Positions 49,870-64,000 of a stretch of 64,000 nucleotides of DNA are shown in pieces. The translations under genes were made by a program, and so were the position numbers. Origin of the DNA: Selaginella tamariscina (Eukaryota > Streptophyta > Lycopodiopsida > Selaginellales > Selaginellaceae); contig PUQB01000009.1 in the NCBI GenBank assembly GCA_003024785.1, positions 1,116,632 to 1,180,631 of the forward strand, written 5' to 3'. Position 1 is the first letter of the stretch, and each line of letters starts with the position of its first letter. A model generated the notes under the pieces. That model was given only the letters and a program-made list of their open reading frames with translations, did not search any database and was not told the DNA's origin.

Positions 49870-52800
49870 CTTGTTTTAGGGTTCTATAAATCAATATAAT
49901 AAATATTTATTTATTCTTCTTTATGTTTAGATTAAGTCATAAATTAATTATAAAAATATCTTTTATCATAATTTTTTTTTAATTTCTAAGTGATTCTATT
50001 ACTATTTATTTGTAACCTGTTTCATACATTTCAAAACTATTATAAATTACCTTCAGAATTTATATAAGTTATTAATAATTTCTAAAATATTATAAGTTGT
50101 ATTGACTATGGTATTTGCATAATTTATAATAACATATGTACACAAATAGTGAAACACTTGGTTATATAGTACAAGCAAGTTCCTTAAGTAATAAATTCCA
50201 ATTTGTTTAGAAATAATTATAGTATGTAAGCATTATTCTCGCACTTTGCTTAAATAATAATAAAAATTCTTTCTTTTTTAATAGAACTTTTATAAATATT
50301 ATTTTAACCTATTTGAATTAAATTTGAAAAAGTGAGCTTAATTTTGGGATTAAGACTTATATATATATAATTTATGTAAGCATTCTAAGTAAGCTACATT
50401 AATAGTTTTATTGTTAATATTATACATTCTATTTTGTTTAACTTGAATAGTTTTCAATTTAAGAATTAAATTATAATCATTTTTCTTAAAAAACTTGAGT
50501 ATATAATTATCAATAAATATTTTATAATTACATCATTATTAGTTATTTAACATTTGTATTAACTTAATCTAAATAATAATTAATGGACAAACACAGGAAA
50601 GTAATATCTTCTAATAAATAAATATTTATATATTATTAAAGACATTTAAATTTAATATGTGATAATGAGTAAAAAAAATTATATTGTATTGGCATTAATT
50701 ATATCATTTACATTAGGTTATTATACCAAATTGTATCCTTCTTTCATAATTTTAACACTTAAAATATAAATAAGTACATGTAATATTCAAACTTGTCATT
50801 TTCTATATTCTAAAGTATTTAAAATATATTTAATAAAAAATTAATAAAGCGGTGAGAATAAATTAAAATGATATATTTATATTATTTAAAAAATTAATAA
50901 GACCATTAGGCATGTGGGGACAAGTTAAATTCATATTCACTTTAAATATTAAAGAAAAATACGAGACCTTTCAAAAAAATGTGTATATTCCATTTTATCA
51001 ATGTATTGACATAATAAAGGTAATTATTTTAAAAATAAAGTCTCAAACATATTAAATATTTAATTAAGTTGTTGAATTATTTGAATCTTTTATAATATTA
51101 TATAAATAAATGTATAAACTCAATGGTATTTTTAAAACATTTTGTTAGTCACATGTATTTAAAATGTCATTTTTATTTCCTAGGTTATATTAAAAACAAA
51201 ATTGTGAAAAAGATATACTCAAATGAAATTTTAAAAATAACATTATCAAAATTATTAATTTAATACACTAAAAACAAAGTGTACAACAATGTACCTTCAT
51301 AAATAATGCATTTATTATTAACTTTGATTATACCTTTATAAAAATTAGAGATTCATAAAGTCACATTTAAATGTAAATTCATGATAATAGTTTTACTTAA
51401 TAAATTGAGTTTACCTAATAAAAGAGTTTATCACTTTAAAAATAATCATTAACAATTTAAAATAATTTTCTTACTAATAAAAATTATTTAATTTTACTTT
51501 ATAAGTAATATTAAAATAGTTTTGATAAAACTTGATACCAATAATAACTTGTAAAAACTTATTTCACTTCAATTAAGGAAAAAAATAATTAAATTTCTTC
51601 ATATTTCAAAAAAAACTTACTTCCTTTAATGTGTTAGTGTTCGCATCATTTAAATCATTAAGAAAAAATGTATAAAATTATACAATTTATACAAACATTT
51701 GTATAAAATTCTAATAACAGAGAAAATCTTGTTAATTCTACAAGGCAACATTGCATGATAAATAAACCTTTAAATATGTTTATTATAAGTAAGTTATAAC
51801 TTACATTTATTTATATATTTTATTAATTAATATTTTCTAACATTGTGTTTTAGCACTCATACATTTTGTATATATATATATATATATGTTTTATGTTTTG
51901 CAATATTTATATATCTTTATGCATATTAATGTAAGATATATTTATATATCTTCATATGTATTAATTTTTTAAATTATTTATTTATTTTACATATTCAATC
52001 AGGAAAATCATTCATTCTATTATTATAATAAGAATTAGGAATTACTTAAGACTTTTCAAATATTTATGTGCTTATTAAGAAAATTAATTTTATATAAAAA
52101 ATAACTTTATAAAAATCAATTTAAAATTAATTATTTATTTTTGACTTATATTTAACTTAGTTATGATTATTTAAAATGTATAAGATAATATATTTATGAT
52201 ATAAATTAATAAAACTTAATACTATAAATTTAAATAAAAATATATGTATATTGATGATTTTTGCAAATTTGTATCACACACACACACACACACACACAAT
52301 TTAATTTACATCTTATATTTAAATAAAAATTGGATATGTAATGCATATTAAAAACCATTAAAGAAGTAAAACAAGTATATAAAAGAGAATAATTTTAATA
52401 AATTCTTTGTATTAGTAATTTAAAATCATTGCAAAATACATTAAACTCATAAATATCTTATTATAATGAGTTACATTTATTTATTTGAAAACTCCATTCA
52501 CATTTTATATTGATTATAATTAAATTTAACTTCATTTATTAAATGTCATGATAAATTATAATATGAACCACTTTTTTTAAAAAAGAATGAATATCTATAG
52601 TTAGCCTTATTGATTAAGTAATTTTTTAATAATTTTAAATTTAGAACTAAATATATTATGTCATGTAATAGTCTTAAGTTTTTATATCATATCACTTCTT
52701 TTAATGTAAAATAAATAAAATAACTAAATATATTTTTTAAGCAATAATTTATTGTCATTATAAATTCTAAATAAGATATTCAACTTAAATGTATTTGAAA

Positions 52801-55800
52801 TATATTCCACTCCTTTCATTTATTATATTACTGAATTTAATTTTAAAGTTTATTTTTTAAATTATTACTTTATATAACAAATTTTAAGTATTAATATAGT
52901 TAAAATTCATATTACCATTTTGATGTTCCATATTATAATTGATATTTTTAGTGTTAATATTATGATTAGCATTTAAATATTCTTCACTATTTCATTTACA
53001 TTCCAAGTATATTTTTAAATTTAGCAAAATAAAAAAATTTATAAAAATATAATTTTAAACATTTATATAATTAATAAATGGAGTATTATTAATTTTATGA
53101 TATTATAATTGATTATTTAATTGTATTAGTAAAAACAAATTCATAAAACATAAATAATAAAGAATTTAAATATATTATGCACTTTATAAAAGTCATCACC
53201 TTTTTATGTGTAAGACTTAAATTTGATGTTTTAATAAGACTTTCTAATATATATATATGGAATACATACTAGAATTAAAGAAAAAATAAAAAAAGAATTT
53301 TCGGTGTTAAAAATACATGTTTCAACTTAAAAAAGAAGATTTAAGTTATTCTTAAAAAATTTATTATAATCGTAAAGTAGTTATGTATTAGTTATAAATA
53401 ATATACCTAATTTATGTATTTAGTGATTATTTCAATCTAATAAGAAGATTTAAATTTAAATATTATAATAATTTAATTAACTTAAATAAATGGTCTATAA
53501 TAATTACTACATTTTTCTCTCCGTGTTAGCTTTATATTTCATGAATTTGATTTTGTTCAAATCACTCTGTTCGGATGCACACACACACATCATACATTTA
53601 TTAACATTCATCCAATTATATAAATATAAAATACATGTCTTTAGAATCTTAACAATCATTTTATATAATACAAAATAAAAACTTCATGGTATATTTTATA
53701 ATTAAAAATTAAAAAATCTAAAGTTTAATTTACTAACTTTTTCAATTTTTATTTTTTTCATTTCTTTTCTTTTTTCATAAATATATATATAACACAAATT
53801 CGTGTCATAAATCTTTTACTATGTCATCACTATTGCATTAAGAAAAAAATTAATTAATGAATAAGGTGCATATTGAATTTATCACTCTTGATTATATTTA
53901 AATCTCAATAATATTAAATTTATTACTTTCTTAATTACATTTTAACTTAAATTTAAATCCATTGTACATACTTTATAACTTTGAATATGCTAATTGCTCG
54001 AATTTTCTTTTATGTTAAGCAAATTTTATTCATTTATATATTTGTTTCATATATAAATATTTTTCTTTAATTAAAATTAAGTACTTAGCATAATTAATGA
54101 GCATATCTTTAGAGCGAATTGAAAGAAGTATTACATAAATAAAAAATTAAAAACAATATCATAATAATATTAAGTTATAAAAACATATATAAGTTGCCAT
54201 GGTTTTAACATGGTTATAATATGGTTACCTTATGAGATTATTGTAAAATAAGATGATATGTAATAGTTTATTATAAACATAACGAAAATAGGATTTTTAA
54301 CTTTGGTTTATTAAATCATATAATTATTGACATCTTCAATAAAGGCATTTGAAAATAATTGAAAAGAAAGTAATGTTATCTTTTGAATATGCAACTAAGA
54401 TAATTGTATATTGAATATTATAAATAATTAACTTTAATGCTTTAATAAGAATATCACATTAGCATTTTTAATTCATCGTAATTCAGCTTTAACGTAGTGT
54501 GTTTAAATAATAGTAAACATGCTCTTTAAATAATATGAAGTATAAATAGATCTAAAACGTGATAAATAACACATATAATATCATATATACAATATTGTAT
54601 TATACAGATCGTTTTGAGTTAGTTAGCGTAATCTAATTTTTAACCTTTCAAAATATGATAAATATTATCTCTGGTATATAGATATCTAATAGTTTATCAT
54701 ATATAAATACTACAGTATATATTATAATGCAATTAAATTTAAACTAAAAATTTAGCTTATAATTAATAAAAGATATATATAAAGATTAATTATATAATAG
54801 TTGTATTAATTATTATTAACTGTAAACAATTTCTAATAAAACACAATGTGGTTAAATAAATTAAATACAGCAATTAACTTTTATCCAACCACATTATAGT
54901 GGGTGATATACGATTGTAAACCTGGTTTTATAAGACCGTTGAAACTGTCCATCAATGATAATAAGCGAAACCTTTAATTAACAAATTATCTGCAAGTGAA
55001 TTAAGAAAACATAACTAACTAAAAATTAAACTAATCACTACAATTAATTAATTGAAGCTTAGAATTTTATTTTATTAAATAGGTTCCCGTTTAGTTGAAG
55101 CTATTGAGTTTTATTTAATCTAACTATTGTATGTATATAGGTATGTGTATATATTTTTGTATTTATTTGATAAAATATGTTGAGGATGCCAAAGGTCTAG
55201 TATTTAAGATAATACATTTTCTAATTTCAGCAATTATTGTTAATATTAAGATTGATGGAAGATAGTTATAATCAAAAATTAAATTTGTTAATTAAACATA
55301 ATAAATTTATGTATATAGTGCATACTACTTGAACTACAAGTTTAAAGTTTGTTTAAGAGTATTGTTTAGTTAAATTAAATGAATACGAATTAGTTTTAAT
55401 GATATTATCTGTTGTATAATTGTATAAAATTATATGTTATGTAATTCTATATATAAACTTACATCTTCCTCCTATAAATTAAGTTAATGAAAATTACATC
55501 TAGTATGACAATTGCATATTATTATAACTTAATGGTATACAAAAGGGTATGCATTTAATAACTATATATCATTGCACGAATTAAGACATAAAACAATGCA
55601 GACCCACTATATATTTTATAATTACTTCGATGTGTATAAAATTCAATATATATTAGACCCATAAGCGATTTGACTTATATTAAATACGGAATTATGAAAG
55701 TATATTAGAATATACTACTTTATATCAGGAATATTCCTTATTATGAAAATCTCTAACTTAGAATAGGGAAAATGCTAAGAGATCAACCATATAAACTTTT

Positions 55801-57990
55801 TAAATAAACAAATAATTTATATTTTCAATGCGTCTTTTTCGTTAGTTTTTTGGTTGTAAAATTCAATTATAAAAGATTAAACTACATAGAAAACGAGAGA
55901 ATAGTAAAGCTTAAAAAGTAAACATATATACAGATACACATACACACACGCTCATGCACACGCATATAGGAGCTCGTCTGCTCATTTTAACACACTCCAT
56001 GTCTCTCTCTCTCTCTCACACACACACACCTCTCCCCTGTGTATGCACATGTGTATGAAACCTACTCTCTCTCTACACACTGTATACTATTTATAAGAAT
56101 AGTACACGTACATATAAATATATTTATGCACACACAGGCTCCTACGTGCATTTATTAGCACCACTTTTTGAATTTTACAAATGCTTGATAATATTAACAA
56201 CTATTACATATAATAAAACCTATTTTAAATTAATATTTTTTGTCATTTTTTATTAATAGCAATTATTATAAATAGTGGTTTTAACTGGACATATAAATAT
56301 ATCACGCACGTATATTATTATTGTCATTTTATACACTAATACATATCACTCATGATGACTAACGCATGCGATGTTCCAAAGCAAATCAGATGCCCATTAG
56401 ATTGTGGTGTGCGTGTGCGTGCGTGCGTGTGTTATGTGTATCCAGCACAATACACAGCATTCCGTATGACTCTGTTAATAGTATATCATCACGTCACTTC
56501 CGTATTACAAAAGTTAAGGAAAACGAAGTAAAGAATATATAAAAGTATGAATCGTGCGTCTGTATATTCAATAGGTGTTAAGAAATTTATATATATAGTT
56601 TGAACTATATTGATTATTTAATAGTGCCGATGATGATATTTACATCATAGTCACTATTTGAATTCTAAAAATAAATAAATTATTATTTAGCATATTTACT
56701 GTTACATTATTTATACAGAATCCTTCCGACAGCCAACGCTAGGATTTGAAATTTACAAACATTTAAACTTTTTCACTCGTATTATTTAATTATTATAATT
56801 CATTTTTAATTATATTAAAGATATAAAGACACTCCGCCCATTAGACAAAAAATATTAAATTTATACTATTATAAATTTAGGTACAATAGAAAGAAAGGCA
56901 TTGTTATCAAAAATTATATTTACATATATTTACTAAACTTCACCGCACTTCAAAATTAGAATACATCAGAAAATTTAAACTATACCAAGTAAATTAAAAT
57001 TATACACATATAAGATAGTAAAATTATATATATATATACTGATAAGAAGATGACCTAACACAGTTCGGGTGAAATCTACATTACATAATAAACAGTTATG
57101 AAAATACCAGTGAACTTTTTTCAGAAAATTAAACAAATTAAATGACACGATGGTGGTAGTTTTCATTTGAAAACTACAACTCCACTTTTTTCGCTTATAT
57201 ATGTTTAATTATACAAAAATAAGCTAAATAGAATCACTACTATTCGTTTAATTATAAAAACAATACACTAATTAGTAATTAAATATTGATATGCATATCA
57301 CAATTAATATACTTGAATCTAAACGTCAGTAAAATAGCTCGTATTGTGGTAGTCAATTATGAACATGCAAAACAAAAAAATTGAGATAAAAAAAGAAAGA
57401 AGAAGAAGAAGAAAGATAGAAAGACAGAAATATAAAATTTATATAATATATACACATACATAAGATACATACGATGTGCAAATGTTTGTGTAATGCGTAT
57501 GTTTGTGCATATATATTGGTAAACTATGTTAGATGAATTAATTCTTTTCACATTTTCCATGTACTTTAATCTAGAGTTATTACAAATAAAAGAGAGTTAA
57601 ATTACTAATGACTCTTTATCTATTGAATCAAATACATTGCCGTTACATAAAATGCTCTTCATATTGAACAAAAAGAGTCTTTGAAATTTTTAAAAACATT
57701 TATTTTATGAATTGTTGTAATTAAAGATATGCATACTAATCATTGTCTTGTTAAATTAAGATTAATATAGGGCCATCCAAAGACTTTAAAACCGTCCCAT
57801 GCACGTTACTAAAATTTGTACCGTTGTATTAAGTTATTACAAGAATTTATGTTTTAAATGATGGGCTACATATAAATCCTTCAATTCAGAGTATATTCTA
57901 GCATATCTAAGTTATGTACGACGCATTCTAGATGTGTATAAACATACAGGACTATATATATATACACATACATACGGCACATATAACTAA
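49870..57990. other. Gene desert, extremely AT-rich
   Basis: About 8 kb dominated by A/T with short CA tracts (52,276-52,298; 55,930-56,110) and scattered TA runs. Read on both strands, I found no conserved coding block, tRNA, rRNA or mobile-element protein. Possible old non-coding repeats cannot be judged without a genome-wide search. Confidence 0.7.
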
Positions 57991-58014
57991 CTTAGCGATT
58001 ATATATCTATAAAG

Positions 58015-60477
<2,463 letters not shown>

Positions 60478-60543
60478 CTGAAATAAGAAGTGATTACTGT
60501 TTGTCTAATTTAATATTGAATTAAACAGGTTAAAAATTTACAC

Positions 60544-60667
60544 CATTATTAAGTTTAATCAGGTTTAATTAATAAAATTAATAAGCTTCATTAAGTTTAA
60601 TTCATTTTAATTAAACTTAATGAAGCTTATTAATTTTATTAATTAAACTTGATTAAACTTAATAATG
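60544..60667. mobile_element. Near-perfect 59-bp inverted repeat (foldback/MITE-like)
   Basis: Arms at 60,544-60,602 and 60,609-60,667 are reverse complements with one mismatch, separated by six bases. The sequence is AT-rich (AAGCTTATTAATTTTATTAA in the right arm). It lies in the GH1 intron and touches the LTR of the adjacent retrotransposon. It is a hairpin-type element or a palindrome created at the insertion. Confidence 0.9.
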
Positions 60668-60878
60668 TGAGAGAAGTGTAAATACTAAATACGATTCCAT
60701 TAGGTCTGACTGATACAGGGTATTTATACTAAGTGTCTGTGCTAGGATTAGCATTCTTGGTACCAAGTAAATCACGGTGCCCAGATTAGCCAGTGCCCAG
60801 ATTAGTGTGTGCCACATGGCACCTCCATGGCAGAGTATACGTGGCATATATACGTAGTATATACCATGGAACTTTACA
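60666..60878 (-). repeat. 3' LTR of the gypsy element (short, about 0.2 kb)
   Basis: Starts TGTGAGAGAAG on the plus strand and ends ACTTTACA. The adjacent CCCCCTCTC (60,881-60,891) is the reverse complement of a purine tract, as expected for an element read leftward. The partner LTR is outside the window, but its end sequence reappears at 63,461-63,488. Confidence 0.65.
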
Positions 60879-61042
60879 TCATCCCCCTCTCAAGACGTGG
60901 CTTCTGCCTATCAAGGTGGTCCTCCTCTTTAGACGAGTGTCCGCTGGTGGAACGGTAATAGCCGACACACATGAGTGACATGTTTGACTCCCGAACCCCA
61001 TCACACCGCTTCAAGCGATACACTTGTGTTCCCAATTATTCT

Positions 61043-61937
61043 TCAACACTCCAAGGCCTGACCCATCACGGTTGAAGCCCTGCTGCGTGTGTTTGATCCC
61101 CTAACCTTGGAAACTTGATAAGAACCAAATCTCTCACTTGGTATTGAGGTGGCGTTCGATGTCGTTGATTGTAAGTCCGACGCTGATACTCTTGTGCTCG
61201 AGCTAACTGTTCTCCACCTTGAGCATACAATAGAGGAAGGACTTGGTTCAAATGCTCTAACCACATACGCCCATCCATATACCGTGCCTCGTGGGTTCAC
61301 GACCATACAAAGCTTTGAATGGGGAAATCCCTGTTGACTTGTGAGGGGCTGAAACATAAGCAAATTGGAGATATGGAAGCCACATATCCCAATCCGTATG
61401 GTCAGAGCGCACATACTTGGCAAGCATGACTTTGAAAGTTCTATTCAACCGCTCCACCAAACCATCAGTCTCAGGATGATAAGCTGAGGCAAAAGATTGT
61501 CGGATCTGCAACCGTCGCATCAACAAAGCTACTGCTTCTGCTGCTGGGCTTGGTCCTTGATCCGATAAAATTCGTTCGGGGCAACCATGCCTTAGCACCA
61601 CTTGAGCTAGTAAGAATTTGATGATGAAAGTTGCTGTAGCATCTGGCAAAGCACACACTTGTACCCACTGAGTCAAGTAATCAAAGCACACAATGATGTA
61701 TCGATTACCGAATTGCGACACAGGGAATGGTCCCATGATGTCATATGCTACCAGCTCAAAGGGGCGAGAAACTTGAATTGGCTCCATGGTTGCTGCAGGA
61801 GGAAGTGTGGACACGTTATGCCTTTGACACTCCGGACATGTATGAATGTACTCATGTAGGTCTTGCCGCAATCGGGGCCAATACAAGTGCTGTCGAATCC
61901 TCTCAAGGCATCGTTGGAATCCCATGTGTCCGGACAT
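61043..61937 (-). CDS. Gypsy integrase and C-terminal domain
   Basis: Begins with an HHCC zinc-binding end (HMGFQRCLERI ... CPECQRHN), then the catalytic core: YDIMGPFPVS (first Asp), ILSDQGPSPAAE (second Asp; the usual SDQGxxF is altered) and DGLVERLNRTFKVML (Glu). It continues WDMWLPYLQFAYVSAPHKST and SPFKALYGREP. A frame shift near 61,270 leads to the tail with QVRDLVLIKFPRLGD (about 61,110). Integrase inserts the cDNA into the host genome. The length and motifs look complete. Confidence 0.88.
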
Positions 61938-62178
61938 CGGGTTGTCATGAAAGAATTACAATCAGAAGTTAATGTAAACTGGTGGTGCCACCACACGACA
62001 CTCAGAACTGTCTCCAACAAAGACAAGCAAGTCATCCATCAGTCTGAAAGATCGTGCATACATGCGAAAGTTAAGATCCTCGCAAGGTACCTCACTACTC
62101 AAGACCTCCCGCAACCTCTTGATCCATGGCTCCATCTTCTAAGCCTCCACAATGTCTTCCCGCCTTGGAAGTACGCGA

Positions 62179-63402
62179 TCAGGGAGGGCATTTGGCAACA
62201 ATGCCACAGGGGCTGCCACTACCACAGGAGCTCGGATAACGCATCCACATCCGCCATGCTAGCCCTGGGCGATGAACAACCCGAAAATGATACCCTTGCA
62301 AAATTAACGCCCAACGTGCAAGTCGTCCTGTCACATTCCTTCTCTTCATGATTGAGTTGATGGCAGCATGATCAGTTTCCAACAATGTGTTGGAGCCATA
62401 TAGATATGCATGGAACTTTTGAAAGGCCCATACAGCTGCCAAACATTCCTTGTCCGTGGTGGAATAATTTTTCTTTACATCAGTAAGGCTCCGACTTGCA
62501 TAAGCGATTGGGTACCGCTGACCATTGGGAGTCTCCTGCAACAGATCGGCCCCCAACCCAACATCTGAAGCATCGGTCCGAAGAATAAAAAATTTGGCAA
62601 AGTCCGGATACCGCAACAAAGGTGGGGATCCTAGTAATGCCTTAACATCCTCGAACGCCTTCTGACACTTCTTGGACCACAAGAATTGAGCTCCTTGTTT
62701 TAACAATCCTCGCAATGGGGCTGTCAGATCTGAGAACTGCGGAACAAACCTCGCTAGGTATGTTGCCTTTCCCAAGAAGTGCTGCAACTCCACCACTAAC
62801 TCAGGAGCAGGAAATTCTCGTACAGCTAGGGTCTTCTCAAGATCCGGTTTCACACCCTCTGCTGTGATGATGAATCCTAAGTATTTCAATGAGGTACATC
62901 CGAACTTGCACTTCTGCTCTTTTAACTTTAGCCTGTATTGCACCAATCGCTGCAAGACCCGCTCTAACTGCTGAAGGTGCTCCTCCCACGTAGCAGAGTG
63001 AATCAGAAGGTCATCGATGTACGCACGTGCAAATTCTTCAAAGCCCTCCAATAGCTCGTCCATCATCCGCTGGGCCCCAACCAACCCAAATGGCATGACC
63101 GTAAACTCGTACAAGCCGGATGGTGTTCGAAATGCTGTCTTTGCTGCATCTTCAGGAGCCATAGGGATCTGCCAATAGCCGGAAGTTATGTCAAGGATAG
63201 TGAAGTACCGGCTATTCCCCAATGCATCGACCAAATCATCCACCCTTGGTAGTGGATATGAATCTGGAACAGAAACATCATTCAATGGCCTGAAGTCAGT
63301 AGTGAAACGTGTAGTCCCATCTGGCTTCGGAACTAGGTGTGGTTCTGCTGCCCATGGACTTTGGGACTTACGTATCACCTTCAACTCTAGCATCTCCCTC
63401 AC
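62179..63402 (-). CDS. Gypsy reverse transcriptase and RNase H
   Basis: One open frame of about 400 residues. RT motifs: LVPKPDGTTRFTTDFRPLND, LDITSGYWQIPM, FRTPSGLYEFTVMPFGL and the catalytic box AYIDDLLIHS. These are followed by LKYLGFIITAEGV, and then RNase H with ILRTDASDVGLGADLLQE, YSTTDKECLAAVWAFQKFHA and LLETDHAAINSI. The end should read HRPG...ADALS; a one-base loss at about 62,250 moves it to the next frame, where MADVDALS is visible. The short gap in the FGL block (the usual NAPATFQ is missing) suggests a small deletion at about 63,070. Confidence 0.92.
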   Translation of the reverse strand: MREMLELKVIRKSQSPWAAEPHLVPKPDGTTRFTTDFRPLNDVSVPDSYPLPRVDDLVDALGNSRYFTILDITSGYWQIPMAPEDAAKTAFRTPSGLYEFTVMPFGLVGAQRMMDELLEGFEEFARAYIDDLLIHSATWEEHLQQLERVLQRLVQYRLKLKEQKCKFGCTSLKYLGFIITAEGVKPDLEKTLAVREFPAPELVVELQHFLGKATYLARFVPQFSDLTAPLRGLLKQGAQFLWSKKCQKAFEDVKALLGSPPLLRYPDFAKFFILRTDASDVGLGADLLQETPNGQRYPIAYASRSLTDVKKNYSTTDKECLAAVWAFQKFHAYLYGSNTLLETDHAAINSIMKRRNVTGRLARWALILQGYHFRVVHRPGLAWRMWMRYPSSCGSGSPCGIVAKCPP

Positions 63403-63417
63403 ACAACGATTCAGGAT

Positions 63418-63495
63418 TCACCTCGTTTGTTGGAAAAGGACCGCCCAACATCTCCACCAATGAGAGAAGTGTGAATACTAAATACGATTTAGGAT
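63418..63495. repeat. 78-bp insertion of LTR end plus leader inside pol
   Basis: On the minus strand the insert reads as the last about 28 bases of the LTR (matching 60,668-60,695) followed by TTGGTGGAGATGTTGGGCGG, typical of the region just after a 5' LTR. It is bordered by near-identical ACGATTYAGGAT at 63,406-63,417 and 63,484-63,495. It brings stops into pol. Confidence 0.75.
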
Positions 63496-64000
63496 ATCCT
63501 TCTCCTTTGGAGATCGTCGCCTGAGCCCCATCCTGATCAGGCGAGTTGTACTAGTCGGGATGTGATGCCGAGTTGTCAACAGGGGATTTGCATCTCCTAC
63601 AATGGGTTTGAATAGGCTCGGATACCTCGCCAACAAGTCCTTGATGTCCTTAGCTCGTTGCTCTGGAGAAGGCTCTGCCTTAGGCGACATCATGCCCTGC
63701 AATGTTGCTGCCATGCCATTCGGTGCATGTTCTGTAGCCTGCAATGGGGGGCATCCTGGGATAGACAACGTGCACATTTCAAAATCACATCTTGCCTTGA
63801 CCGCACGAAGCCAATTGACACCTAGGATGATGTCATGGACTTAGCTCGGCATCACCCGCAATGGAAGTAGATGATGGTATCCTCCTAACACCACAGGCAC
63901 ATGTGCAATTCGATGTGATTGAGCAAAAGACTGCTTATCAGCAAACACTACCTTCAAAGTCCACTCAGCTGGTACTGTGTGCAAGTGCAAGGACTCCGCT
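63478..64000 (-). CDS. Gypsy protease region and linker (partial)
   Basis: The upstream half shows VPVVLGGYHHLLPLRVMPS and DIILGVNWLRAVKARCDF, the C-terminal part of a retroviral-type aspartic protease (its catalytic DSG lies outside the window). A stop or frame change sits at about 63,842. The next 99 residues are a linker to RT, with LLARYPSLF and RLIRMGLRRRSPKEKDILNR, the usual region just before the RT fingers. It is cut by the 78-bp insertion at 63,418-63,495. Confidence 0.75.

Larger units (their letters stand above)
60666..64000 (-). mobile_element. Ty3/gypsy retrotransposon, 3' part (runs off the window)
   Basis: Read leftward, protease (64,000-63,480), reverse transcriptase-RNase H (63,402-62,190), integrase (61,937-61,257) and a C-terminal tail lead to the short LTR. 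The domain order PR-RT-RH-IN defines Ty3/gypsy. Long stretches are open and all catalytic motifs are intact, so the copy is young apart from a few frame changes and a 78-bp insertion. It lies in a GH1 intron, on the same strand as the gene. Confidence 0.9.

Noticed and set aside
50000-57900. Short open frames in the AT-rich desert
   Set aside because: Low-complexity Ile/Tyr/Asn/Lys-rich translations without start context, conserved motifs or splice structure.
61149-62351. Plus-strand open frames opposite the gypsy integrase and RT
   Set aside because: They are shadows of strongly conserved minus-strand domains.

Overview
The window is nuclear DNA of a green plant, probably a bryophyte or another early-branching streptophyte. 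Evidence: spliced genes with GT-AG introns, interstitial plant-type telomere repeats (CCCTAAA), light-harvesting (LHCII) and PPR gene remnants, Ty3/gypsy retrotransposons, an initiator-Met tRNA primer-binding site, and an FKBP42/TWD1-type gene. The lineage is inferred from gene content, not from an alignment.

Layout. 1-7.7 kb: three conserved genes, the 3' end of a VPS13 lipid-transfer gene (+), a small QCR9-like respiratory subunit gene (-), and a two-domain M16 peptidase-like gene with a plastid-type leader (+). 7.7-12 kb: AT-rich DNA and a gypsy gag-protease remnant (-). 12-21 kb: a mosaic of duplicated and captured gene pieces. It holds a restriction-endonuclease-like plus kinase gene (-), two rearranged partial copies of it, two LHCII pseudogene pieces and a PPR remnant.

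21.0-44.8 kb: three nested mobile elements. An old gypsy pol (+) is split by a non-autonomous LTR element (21,072-42,915; 1.7-kb LTRs; target duplication GGTTC; primer site TGGTATCAGAGCC). Inside that lies a 14.5-kb element (25,663-40,199) with 27-bp terminal inverted repeats and a possible TAGA target duplication. This inner element is the most unusual object. It carries a leftward DUF7869-type transposase-like gene, a rightward gene with a ParB-like and a divergent methyltransferase-like segment, an HAD/FCP1-like phosphatase, and two arrays of the perfect 18-bp palindrome GGCGGGATTAATCCCGCC. One array lies just upstream of each divergent gene, and one more palindrome lies in a 61-bp intron of the ParB-like gene.

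45-64 kb: another gypsy fragment (-), an FKBP42/TWD1-like immunophilin gene (-), about 8 kb of featureless AT-rich DNA, and a GH1 beta-glucosidase gene (-). The GH1 5' part lies beyond an intron carrying a hairpin element and a gypsy retrotransposon that runs off the window.

In nearly every conserved gene the correct frame jumps by one or two bases inside exons, often at short homopolymers, while splice sites are canonical. This looks like uncorrected long-read indels, so exon coordinates are approximate and 'broken' genes may be intact in reality.
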